The translations under genes were made by a program, and so were the position numbers. Shown here one piece after another: positions 1 to 6,029 of a stretch of DNA of 13,716 bases (position 1 is the first letter of the stretch; each line of letters begins with the position of its first letter). The notes beneath the pieces are model-generated. The model ran no database searches and had not been told where the DNA came from. It was given only the letters and a program-made list of their open reading frames with translations. This stretch comes from an uncultured Oscillospiraceae bacterium (GTDB taxonomy: Bacteria > Bacillota > Clostridia > Oscillospirales > Ruminococcaceae), in NCBI GenBank assembly GCA_900543295.1, contig UQQY01000046.1, positions 1 through 13,716 of the forward strand, written 5' to 3'.

Positions 1-498
1 CTTGTGCTTTCCAAATGCCAAACGCCGCTTCCCGTCAGTATCGATCCCCGCTTATTTTCGCTGGCGCTGTTTCATCTGATCTCTAACGCTGCAAACTTCT
101 CTCCACTGGACAGTACGATCACCATCTCGCTTCTTGAATCCAGCCGTTATTGCACTGTGACCGTAAGCGACGAAGGCGATGGAATTGCAGCCGAGGATTT
201 GCCCCGCGTTTTTGAACCGTTTTATGTCTGTCCGGACACACGCCTTCCGGAAAGTCAGCTTGGTTCGGGACTGGGACTGCCGATTGTACAGGAAATCGTG
301 AAGCTGCACGGCGGAGACATCTTTTTGACGAGTGAGCAGAACCATGGTACTTCCGCCGCGATTCGCCTGCCATTTTCGGAAAATCCATCTGCTAATCTGG
401 TGCACGCCGATACCAGTAAATATGTAACTGACAAATTTTCTGATCTTTATATCCTGTTTGCAGAGCTTTGTGAAATCAATCTGTTCTATCCTTCTTAA
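1..498 (+). CDS. Sensor histidine kinase, C-terminal ATPase domain (5' partial)
   Basis: This is the 3' end of a two-component sensor kinase; the reading frame is open to the left edge, so the start and the sensor and dimerisation domains lie outside the window. What is seen is one HATPase_c domain: an N box (HLISNAANFSP), a G1 box (DEGDGI), an F box (VFEPFY) and a G2 box (GSGLGLPIV), in the canonical order and spacing for ATP binding. After the last beta strand (AAIRLPF) comes a tail of about 38 residues with no recognised motif. The protein would phosphorylate a conserved histidine upstream and pass the phosphate to a response regulator, probably encoded to the left. The stop is followed about 35 bases later by a good terminator, so this ends its operon. 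The GTG at position 4 is internal, not a credible start. The stimulus cannot be inferred. Confidence 0.93.
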   Translation, partial: LVLSKCQTPLPVSIDPRLFSLALFHLISNAANFSPLDSTITISLLESSRYCTVTVSDEGDGIAAEDLPRVFEPFYVCPDTRLPESQLGSGLGLPIVQEIVKLHGGDIFLTSEQNHGTSAAIRLPFSENPSANLVHADTSKYVTDKFSDLYILFAELCEINLFYPS

Positions 499-532
499 AG
501 CAAGCCGCTGATTTAATTCTCCCTGTAGCGTA

Positions 533-570
533 AAAACCGTTCCGGCTTCTGCCGAAACGGTTTTTTCTTT
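533..570 (+). terminator. Rho-independent terminator after the histidine kinase
   Basis: A 14-base inverted repeat (AAAACCGTTCCGGC / GCCGAAACGGTTTT, one C-A mismatch) encloses a TTCT loop and runs into a T-rich tail. It lies 35 bases after the kinase stop codon. Confidence 0.85.
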
Positions 571-719
571 AGAACAGGTTTCCTACATTCTTCTGATTTC
601 GCCTATTATCCCCTTATTTTCTGGATTTTTCTTTTTCAAATAATAACCGCACCAGTTCCTTCTTTCATACATCATGCCAACCATACCGCCTGCAAAGTCT
701 GTTGTCAGGTCTATTGTGC

Positions 720-733
720 AAAGGAGGTGATCC
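720..733 (+). promoter_or_regulatory. Unusually long Shine-Dalgarno sequence
   Basis: AAAGGAGGTGATCC is complementary over 14 consecutive bases to the 3' tail of bacterial 16S rRNA (GGAUCACCUCCUUU). The GGAGG core sits 7 bases before the ATG at 735. This fixes that ATG as the start rather than the GTG at 702. Confidence 0.85.
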
Positions 734-734
734 C

Positions 735-986
735 ATGTATCTCAGCAACGCGCATCTTGAAGAGGAACTGATTTGGAATGCAGATAATCTTACAAATGAT
801 ATTCTTTTACTTACCTGTCTGCTGCATTCCATTCAGAATCAGCATGTCCCGGCTCACTTTCCGCATACCGCTGTTCTTTCCTGCTTAGAACGCTTAGACG
901 GCTGTATCGAACAGCACACAGCAGAAATCCGTCTCATCAGCTCTCTGATTTTTCGAGAATTTTCCGCTGATATTCGGAAAGCGTGA
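735..986 (+). CDS. Small hypothetical protein (83 aa)
   Basis: An 83-residue protein that I do not recognise. It begins MYLSNAHLEEELIWN, is predominantly helical in appearance (alternating Leu/Ile with charged residues), and has two cysteines in the second half plus one in LLLTCLLHSIQ. There is no signal peptide and no convincing membrane segment, so it is probably a cytoplasmic helical-bundle protein; this is an inference. The start is set by an excellent ribosome binding site 7 bases upstream; an in-frame GTG at 702 would add 11 residues but has no such site. No promoter is evident in the 236-base gap after the kinase. The gene stands alone and converges on the nucleotidyltransferase across a bidirectional hairpin. 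The strong translation signal is the main argument that it is real. Confidence 0.7.
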   Translation: MYLSNAHLEEELIWNADNLTNDILLLTCLLHSIQNQHVPAHFPHTAVLSCLERLDGCIEQHTAEIRLISSLIFREFSADIRKA

Positions 987-987
987 T

Positions 988-1024
988 AAAACGGCGTTCC
1001 TGAACGATTTCAGGGACGCCGTTT
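988..1024. terminator. Bidirectional terminator between convergent genes
   Basis: A 16-base inverted repeat (AAACGGCGTTCCTGAA / TTCAGGGACGCCGTTT, one wobble position) has a four-base loop. It begins right after the stop of the small protein and lies 24 bases beyond the stop of the minus-strand nucleotidyltransferase. T runs follow on both strands (GTTTGT on plus, TTTTATC on minus), so it can end both transcripts. Confidence 0.8.
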
Positions 1025-1047
1025 GTCTGTCTCGTAATACTCCACCG

Positions 1048-1983
1048 TTATGCTTCTGTCTTCCACAATTCGTCAGGATATACGCCCTCAGCCGTCCGCT
1101 GCGCAAGCGCCGCCTTCACGACCGGTTTATCCTCCTGATAGGTAACGCCATACCATTTGTCATGACTTTTTAAAACCAAAACCCGCGCCCTGTTCTGGGA
1201 AATCAGCTCGCTTACAACGCTTGGCAGATAGCATTCGCCCTTCAGCGGGTTGTTCTGATAAATCTGCTTCAAAAAGCGGGCGAAATACTGCTCCGCCTCC
1301 TCAAAAAAGCCCGATGTAAAGCCCCAGATATTCATTGAAACAACCGTGTGATCTGCGAGCGGATGATACGTTTTTCCGCCGTCCTCTGTATAGCAAATGC
1401 CGGATGGCGTCTTTTCGATGCAGGTACGCTCCGTCACCTCTTTCAGGAGATGGTTTTCATCCTCCTCGCAGATTCCGCGGGAAACGCTTCCATTCTCCGT
1501 TACGGTATTACAGAGCAGGTAACCGACCATGGTATACCACGGTGTCTTTCCAGTCTGCATCGACTCGTCAGAAAGGAAACGGTAAATTGAGACAAAAGCC
1601 TCCGGCCCATAGCAGTCGTCCGCATTGATGACGGCAAACGGGCCGTGCACAAGATTCCGCGCAGCCAAAACTGCATGACAGGTTCCCCAAGGCTTGACGC
1701 GTCCTTCCGGCGCCGTATAGCCAGCCGGAAGATCCGTCATATCCTGAAACGCGTACCGAACCTCCATTATACGGCTGATACGGTCGCCAACAGCGGCGCG
1801 GAATGCTTCTTCCATTTCTTTTTTTATTACGAAGACTACCGTTTCAAATCCTGCGCGTTTAGCGTCGTAAACCGAATAATCAAGGATGCTCTGCCCATAC
1901 GGGCCGACGGGATCCATCTGCTTCAGACCGCCGTACCGGCTGCCCATGCCGGCCGCCATCACTACAAGAACAGGTTTTTCCAT
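1048..1983 (-). CDS. Sugar-phosphate-type nucleotidyltransferase family protein
   Basis: A 311-residue NTP_transferase-family protein. The N-terminal signature AAGMGSRYGGLKQMDPVG (about residues 10-27) is the nucleotide-binding loop in the form typical of a Firmicutes subfamily. INADDCYG (about 119-126) supplies the acidic metal-binding pair of a GT-A-like fold, and TCHAVLAARN (about 101-110) is the substrate-side helix. Such enzymes join a sugar phosphate and an NTP into an NDP-sugar, but this subfamily is generally annotated without a proven sugar. I chose ATG 1983 because family members begin a few residues before the LVVMAAGMG strand. An ATG at 2001 is possible, and a TTG at 2067 has no ribosome binding site. 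Neither ATG has a strong Shine-Dalgarno. The gene has its own promoter, an untranslated leader of about 110 bases and a palindrome over the likely transcription start. It appears monocistronic. Confidence 0.88.
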   Translation of the reverse strand: MEKPVLVVMAAGMGSRYGGLKQMDPVGPYGQSILDYSVYDAKRAGFETVVFVIKKEMEEAFRAAVGDRISRIMEVRYAFQDMTDLPAGYTAPEGRVKPWGTCHAVLAARNLVHGPFAVINADDCYGPEAFVSIYRFLSDESMQTGKTPWYTMVGYLLCNTVTENGSVSRGICEEDENHLLKEVTERTCIEKTPSGICYTEDGGKTYHPLADHTVVSMNIWGFTSGFFEEAEQYFARFLKQIYQNNPLKGECYLPSVVSELISQNRARVLVLKSHDKWYGVTYQEDKPVVKAALAQRTAEGVYPDELWKTEA

Positions 1984-2079
1984 ACTAAATTGTCTCGCCA
2001 TAATCAGTTTCTTACTTAATACAGGCGACCTTTCTTCTGTTGAATTTTTTATCTGTCCGAAAAGCAATATAAAAACACA

Positions 2080-2096
2080 ATGTAAATGTGTTACAT
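2080..2096. promoter_or_regulatory. Palindrome at the nucleotidyltransferase transcription start (possible operator)
   Basis: ATGTAA-N5-TTACAT is a perfect 6+6 inverted repeat. It lies 4 bases downstream of the minus-strand -10 box at 2101-2106, so it covers the expected transcription start. The position suits a repressor site. The cognate regulator is not recognised. Confidence 0.45.
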
Positions 2097-2100
2097 CAGC

Positions 2101-2129
2101 ATTATAGCCTCTTTTTCATCAGATTGCAA
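2101..2129 (-). promoter_or_regulatory. Promoter of the nucleotidyltransferase gene
   Basis: On the minus strand there is a perfect TATAAT -10 (2101-2106), a 17-base spacer and TTGCAA as -35 (2124-2129), in sigma-A layout. The predicted start near 2094 gives a leader of about 110 bases. Confidence 0.65.
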
Positions 2130-2160
2130 GACAGAGTTCCCTGGATCAGAGGCAAAAGCT

Positions 2161-2193
2161 ATTGTAAACCTAATTAAAATTTCAGTTGACAAT
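2161..2193. promoter_or_regulatory. BirA-like biotin operator over the bioB -35 box
   Basis: The half-site ATTGTAAAC (2161-2169) is repeated inverted as GTTGACAAT (2185-2193), matching at 8 of 9 positions across a 15-base spacer. This resembles the BirA operator pattern TTGTxAACC ... GGTTxACAA known upstream of bio genes. The right half-site contains the bioB -35 hexamer, so binding of biotinoyl-AMP-loaded BirA would block RNA polymerase. The right arm lacks one consensus G and the spacing is slightly short, so the match is good but not perfect. Confidence 0.6.
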
Positions 2194-2214
2194 AAAGTCT
2201 CTTTGTTGTATACT
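2186..2214 (+). promoter_or_regulatory. bioB promoter
   Basis: A consensus TTGACA -35 (2186-2191), a 17-base spacer and TATACT -10 (2209-2214). Transcription is expected to start near 2221, leaving a leader of about 30 bases before the bioB ATG. Confidence 0.8.
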
Positions 2215-2249
2215 TGCGGTGCAAACTTTAATAAAACGAGGAACAGTCA

Positions 2250-3245
2250 ATGCTACAACATTCTATTTCCGGACAAACGACCGCTTCATACGATCCGCTC
2301 GTTCTGGCAGAAAACATCATCGCAGGGCGCCGTATCACGCGGGATGACCATCCCGAACAGCTTTTAAAGGCCGATCTGCCGTCTCTATGTAAGGGCGCGG
2401 ATCGCATCCGCCGCGCTCTGTGCGGCGATCGTTTTGAGTTCTGCACCATTATTAACGCGCGCAGCGGCCGCTGCGGCGAGGACTGCCGCTTTTGCGCACA
2501 GTCCTGCCGCCACCACACCAATGCGGAGGAATATCCATTCCTTTCCTCCGGCGAAATCATCGAAGACGCACTTCGCAGCGAGGCGGCCGGCGTTGACCGC
2601 TATTCCATCGTGACTGCGGGACGCGGACTGCACGGTATGGATTTCGCAGAAGCCGTCGCAGCCTATCACGGAATAAAGAGAGAAACAAGCCTCTCCCTAT
2701 GCGCTTCACACGGATTTGAGACGGATGAGGAATTTAAACAGCTAAAGGCGGCCGGCGTCACCCGTTACCATGCCAATATTGAAACGTCCGCACGCTATTT
2801 TCCTCAAATCTGCACCACGCACACCTATCAGAACAAGATCGACAACATCCAGCGGGCACGCCAGGCCGGACTTTCCATCTGCTCCGGCGGCATCATCGGT
2901 ATGGGAGAAACGGCAGAAGACAGGCTCGACATGGCAATAAGCCTTTCGGAGCTCGCTGTCGATTCCATTCCGATCAACCTTTTTACTCCAATAAAAGGAA
3001 CGCCGCTTGCCGATCTTCCTCCAATAGCAGAAGAGGATGTACTGCGAACTGTTGCCTTTTTCCGCTACATCAATCCGACAGCACAAATCCGGATGGCGGC
3101 AGGACGGCGGCGCTTTCCCGATCACGGCGCCGCGCTGTTCCGTTCCGGTGCAAACGCTGCAATCACCGGCGATATGCTGACTACAACCGGAACCGGAATT
3201 GCAGAAGACCGCTCGATGGTCACACAAATCGGCTACACACTCTGA
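2250..3245 (+). CDS. bioB: Biotin synthase (radical SAM), anaerobe-like cluster ligands
   Basis: A 331-residue radical SAM enzyme that inserts sulfur into dethiobiotin to make biotin, the last step of the pathway. The start has GAGG 8 bases upstream. CGEDCRFC (Cys75, 79, 82) binds the [4Fe-4S]-SAM cluster, and the surrounding ARSGRCGEDCRFCAQS is diagnostic of BioB. Compared with the E. coli auxiliary-cluster ligands, Cys128 and Cys188 correspond to Cys151 (SLSLCASHG) and Cys211 (SICSGGIIG), and Arg260 to Arg286 (RMAAGR). The Cys97 position, however, is Ser119 in DRYSIVTAGRG, and an extra cysteine appears in QICTTHTY (Cys188). This pattern fits the type found in obligate anaerobes that is reported to use a larger 4Fe auxiliary cluster instead of the sacrificial [2Fe-2S]. 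The gene forms an operon with bioY, 24 bases downstream. No other bio biosynthesis genes are in the window. Confidence 0.95.
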   Translation: MLQHSISGQTTASYDPLVLAENIIAGRRITRDDHPEQLLKADLPSLCKGADRIRRALCGDRFEFCTIINARSGRCGEDCRFCAQSCRHHTNAEEYPFLSSGEIIEDALRSEAAGVDRYSIVTAGRGLHGMDFAEAVAAYHGIKRETSLSLCASHGFETDEEFKQLKAAGVTRYHANIETSARYFPQICTTHTYQNKIDNIQRARQAGLSICSGGIIGMGETAEDRLDMAISLSELAVDSIPINLFTPIKGTPLADLPPIAEEDVLRTVAFFRYINPTAQIRMAAGRRRFPDHGAALFRSGANAAITGDMLTTTGTGIAEDRSMVTQIGYTL

Positions 3246-3269
3246 GACAATGCGAAAGGACATATTATT

Positions 3270-3815
3270 ATGCAGACAAAGGCAAAGCACAGCATTTATA
3301 CTCTGACGATGATCGCCGTTATGACGGCGGTAACCTGTATTCTGGCGCCGCTTTCCATTTCAATCGGGCCGATCCCGATCTCCTTTACCAACCTCGCCAT
3401 CTATTTCGCACTCTATCTGCTCGGCTGGAAAAAGGGAACTGTAAGCTATCTGGTTTATCTCTTGATTGGTATTGTCGGCCTTCCGGTCTTCTCCGGCTTT
3501 GTCGGCGGCATCGGCAAATTCTTAGGACCGACCGGCGGCTATATCGTCGGCTTTATTCCCATGGCAATCATCGCCGGTATCCTGATTGACCGTTTTAAAA
3601 ACCGCTGGATTCACCTGCTCGGCATGCTTGTCGGAACAGCAATATGCTATGCGTTTGGTACAGCATGGTATTGCCTGCAAACCGGCTCCGCCCTCGTTCC
3701 CGCGCTCGGTCTGTGCGTTTTCCCATTTATCCCGGGCGATCTGGTTAAGATGATTGCCGCCATGCTGTTGGGGCCGGTAATCAGGGAAAGAATCCGTAAG
3801 GCTTCCGCTCAGTAA
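3270..3815 (+). CDS. bioY: Biotin ECF transporter S component BioY
   Basis: A 181-residue membrane protein with about six hydrophobic segments. It binds biotin at the outer face and normally imports it together with the energy-coupling module (EcfA, EcfA', EcfT). Family marks are PIPISFTNLAIYFA (about 34-47), the YLLIGIVGLPVFSGFVGGIG stretch (63-82), the BioY signature GPTGGYIVGF (86-95) and FIPGDLVK (153-160) with its conserved Asp and Lys. The ribosome binding site AAAGGA lies 9 bases before the ATG. No ATPase or EcfT gene is present here, so it either shares a module encoded elsewhere or acts alone. Cotranscription with bioB under a biotin operator indicates repression when biotin is plentiful. 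A terminator follows 23 bases after the stop. Confidence 0.94.
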   Translation: MQTKAKHSIYTLTMIAVMTAVTCILAPLSISIGPIPISFTNLAIYFALYLLGWKKGTVSYLVYLLIGIVGLPVFSGFVGGIGKFLGPTGGYIVGFIPMAIIAGILIDRFKNRWIHLLGMLVGTAICYAFGTAWYCLQTGSALVPALGLCVFPFIPGDLVKMIAAMLLGPVIRERIRKASAQ

Positions 3816-3838
3816 GCATCCATTTCCCCAATACCTGC

Positions 3839-3877
3839 AAAAAAGCGAAGAAAGCATATGCCTTCTTCGCTTTTTAT
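3839..3877. terminator. Terminator after bioY, also facing the SGNH hydrolase gene
   Basis: The near-perfect inverted repeat AAAAAAGCGAAGAA / TTCTTCGCTTTTT has a short loop (AG CATATG CC) and T runs on both strands. It separates the convergent bioBY operon and the minus-strand hydrolase operon, and probably ends both. Confidence 0.85.
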
Positions 3878-3901
3878 TATGCCGTGAAGCGGCAATTTTC
3901 A

Positions 3902-5026
3902 TCATTTCTTTTTAAAAACAGCCGCCTGCACTGCCGGAAAGATAACCTGTGCCATCGACATCTGTCCAAGATCATTTGGATGCAGATAATCAACCGCATA
4001 CAAATCGCGGAATTCCGGTGTAAAGAAATTCCGGCTGTCCACAAAGAAAACGTTTTGGTCTCCATTTCGCAGGGCGTTTTCATATGTTTGGCGCACTACT
4101 GCGATCCGTGCAAGATCGTCCTCCGTCGGATCATCGTAAAACGGGTGCGTTACAAAAACAACCGGCAGCTTCGGCTGACGTGTACGAATCGTCTGGAAAA
4201 ATGGCTCATGCGTCGCGCTCAGGTGCTCGCATGAAGGAGAATTGTAGTCATAGTCCATCACAAAGCAGGAAAGCGCGCAGCCTGCAATATACGCAGCCAC
4301 AGCCGTTTCACCCAACGCGCTTCCGGAAAAGCCGAAATTGCGGCAATCCGCATTCAGAGCACGGCAGATGATATTGCCGTAGGCATTTCCAGGACGGGAG
4401 ACGCAGCCGCCCTGTGTAATAGAAGAGCCGTAAAACGCCACCGGAAGAATATCACGTTTGGTCGGCTCCCCAATTCGGCATCCTTTCGGAAAGCCGATCT
4501 CAACAGAAGTAATACCGCTGTAAAGAGGAAGCTCGATCATCACTTCGTTGACTCCCGCCGGAAGAGAGAGCCTCCCCTCGTTTTCCCGCGGGCTTTCAGC
4601 AAAATGCTGCATCATTTCGCCAAGATATTTCCGTTTGTTTCCGGTCCCGGCGTATACGTCAATGCCATATACGCCGCGGTCGCAGAAATGATGCATTCCG
4701 AGAACCGCGCTTCTCAAACGTACACGGACAAAAATCTCCTCCGCATCCGTCGTAAAACGGATCGTTCCGCCCGCCGTACAATCGGCAAGCGAAGCGTTCG
4801 CTGCGGAATACTCCGCCTTTTTTGCCGCGTCAAGCCGATAGTATTCGCCGCCGTTTTGTTCCGGCGGATCTATTCCGCCCAAAACAAACGGCGCACGGTT
4901 TGCATACAGAAAGCAGAAACCGTCCTGCTCCGGCGCAGACGGCATGTATGACGCGACAGGATACAGCGGAATCGCTGCAAGCTCCGCCGCACGATCTGTA
5001 AACTCGCCAAAATCTAACACAGACAT
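3902..5026 (-). CDS. SGNH/GDSL-family hydrolase with N-terminal beta domain
   Basis: A 374-residue, apparently cytoplasmic esterase-type protein (no signal peptide seen). The second half is an SGNH hydrolase of the Lipase_GDSL_3 kind: block I FYGSSITQGG with the presumed nucleophile Ser202, block II NFGFSGSALGE with Gly235, a block III region MDYDYNSP with Asn262, and block V DYLHPND with the Asp346/His349 pair. The first about 190 residues match the accessory beta-sandwich that precedes this domain in carbohydrate O-acyl (often acetyl) esterases. Likely substrates are acylated sugars or glycosides; the exact one is unknown. GGGAG lies 8 bases before ATG 5026, so that start is preferred over an upstream in-frame TTG at 5032. 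It is the last gene of the minus-strand operon, 15 bases after the DUF1893 stop, and ends at a shared terminator. Its link to the ECF S component is by position only. Confidence 0.88.
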   Translation of the reverse strand: MSVLDFGEFTDRAAELAAIPLYPVASYMPSAPEQDGFCFLYANRAPFVLGGIDPPEQNGGEYYRLDAAKKAEYSAANASLADCTAGGTIRFTTDAEEIFVRVRLRSAVLGMHHFCDRGVYGIDVYAGTGNKRKYLGEMMQHFAESPRENEGRLSLPAGVNEVMIELPLYSGITSVEIGFPKGCRIGEPTKRDILPVAFYGSSITQGGCVSRPGNAYGNIICRALNADCRNFGFSGSALGETAVAAYIAGCALSCFVMDYDYNSPSCEHLSATHEPFFQTIRTRQPKLPVVFVTHPFYDDPTEDDLARIAVVRQTYENALRNGDQNVFFVDSRNFFTPEFRDLYAVDYLHPNDLGQMSMAQVIFPAVQAAVFKKK

Positions 5027-5041
5027 AAACAAAACTCCCGC

Positions 5042-5491
5042 TCAATTCTTTTGGGCGACCCGCGCCTTTTCCTGCATCAGGCGCGCAATCGTTTTTTCAA
5101 GCGCAGAAAAGGCCTCCGAAGGATCGGCAAGGTGCAGCACCGTCTCCTCCATCGGGCACATACCAGTATGCGTGCGGTTTTCGATCATCGGCACCAGCTC
5201 GCAGTAGCCGAAGGATACGCCGTGCTCTGATAAAACCTTTGCCGCAGACTCGCTCATAACCGCACCGAACACTTCCGCCGCCCCGCCGTCAATTAACAGC
5301 AGCGCCGCCGCCTTTCCGATGACCTTGTCCGCAACAGCCGCTCCTTCAAAAAAGCGGCGATCCCTGCGCAGAAACTGCATCAGCGGTTTAATACCGAACT
5401 GATCGGAAGTATAGGTATGCCCTTCCTTTTCGATCACACAGCTCAGCTCTTCCCGATACAAGCGTCTGACCGCCTCACTTCGCCTTGACAA
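5042..5491 (-). CDS. DUF1893 family protein (deaminase-like fold)
   Basis: A 149-residue protein of the DUF1893/TM1506 family. It is recognised by DKVIGKAAALLLIDGGAAEVFGAVMSESA (about residues 55-83) and the C-terminal NRTHTGMCPMEE (about 105-116) with a conserved Cys112. From family knowledge, the T. maritima member has a cytidine-deaminase-like fold without the usual zinc ligands; its function is unknown. It starts at a TTG (5491), supported by a strong AAGGAGG 8 bases upstream, and overlaps the end of the S-component gene by 17 bases, which implies translational coupling. The partnership with an ECF S component suggests it acts on, or senses, the imported compound. That is inference. Confidence 0.87.
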   Translation of the reverse strand: MSRRSEAVRRLYREELSCVIEKEGHTYTSDQFGIKPLMQFLRRDRRFFEGAAVADKVIGKAAALLLIDGGAAEVFGAVMSESAAKVLSEHGVSFGYCELVPMIENRTHTGMCPMEETVLHLADPSEAFSALEKTIARLMQEKARVAQKN

Positions 5492-6005
5492 GGATAAGTC
5501 CTCCTTTTTTCAATGCAAACATCAAAAGCGGGATCGCGATGAACTGCAGCACTACGCCCGGCAATCCGGCAACCAATCCGGTAAAGAAGGCCGTCGCATT
5601 GGCAAACGGCGGTGCAAATGAGAAAAGGTTGACCGCCGCCACAAGCGAAAGGCCATACACCGCACGCCCGCACAAAATGGTAATAGCAAGATTTAAGTAC
5701 ACATTAAGCCCTTTTTTCGCAAGCAGACCGGAAACAACCGCATAAGCCGCCAGCTCAAACAGCATGAAATACAGCATCGGTACCGGCGGCATCCCCGTAA
5801 TCAGGCTGCTCAGAATCGGAACAATAACCGCAACGCCAAGACCCCATACCGGTCCAATCAGCATACCGGCTAGAATTACCGGAATGTGCATCGGCAAAAA
5901 AGTCTGGCCGGCGGACTGACCGAAAATGTGAAAAAGCTGCGGCAGAATAACGCCAATGGCAATTAAAAGGCCGCCGTATACAATTTTTTTAACAGACTGT
6001 GTCAT
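5475..6005 (-). CDS. ECF transporter S component, substrate unknown
   Basis: A 176-residue integral membrane protein with about five to six hydrophobic segments, of the general ECF transporter S-component family (PF12822-like). Marks are IYGG-type entry (KIVYGGLLIAIGVILPQ), FLPMHIPVILAGMLIGP (about 36-52) and LSSLITGMPPVPMLYFMLFELAAYAVVSGLL (about 65-95). The last is the typical transmembrane pair with a Gly-Met-Pro-Pro turn and a buried Glu. It would bind a vitamin-like or other small ligand and work with a shared EcfA-EcfA'-EcfT module, which is not encoded here. The ATG has GGAGGAG 7-8 bases upstream. It lies 24 bases after the aldo/keto reductase and overlaps the DUF1893 gene. It lacks BioY signatures, so it is not a second biotin importer. 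No riboswitch or vitamin-pathway neighbour reveals the ligand. Confidence 0.88.
   Translation of the reverse strand: MTQSVKKIVYGGLLIAIGVILPQLFHIFGQSAGQTFLPMHIPVILAGMLIGPVWGLGVAVIVPILSSLITGMPPVPMLYFMLFELAAYAVVSGLLAKKGLNVYLNLAITILCGRAVYGLSLVAAVNLFSFAPPFANATAFFTGLVAGLPGVVLQFIAIPLLMFALKKGGLILVKAK
5500..5506 (-). promoter_or_regulatory. Ribosome binding site deciding the TTG start of the DUF1893 gene
   Basis: AAGGAGG on the minus strand, 8 bases before TTG 5491, lies inside the 3' end of the S-component gene. There is no ATG nearby in frame, so the TTG is the credible start. Confidence 0.8.
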
Positions 6006-6029
6006 ACAAAATCTCCTCCTAAAGTTAAA

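Noticed and set aside
1984..2067. N-terminal extension of the nucleotidyltransferase to a TTG at 2067
   Set aside because: The extension (LFGQIKNSTEERSPVL) has no family similarity that I know and no ribosome binding site. ATG 1983, or possibly 2001, fits family length.
1984..2094. Riboswitch in the nucleotidyltransferase leader
   Set aside because: The leader of about 110 bases is long enough, but I see only a weak 5-base pairing (TCGCC/GGCGA) and no known riboswitch motif.
2742..3290. Open frame of 182 codons on the minus strand opposite bioB
   Set aside because: It is antisense to bioB, the composition is rich in Cys and Arg without recognisable domains, and no promoter or ribosome binding site is seen.
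5475..6005. Second BioY copy
   Set aside because: It lacks the GPTGGY and PGDLVK signatures seen in the bioY at 3270-3815, and has no BirA-like site upstream.
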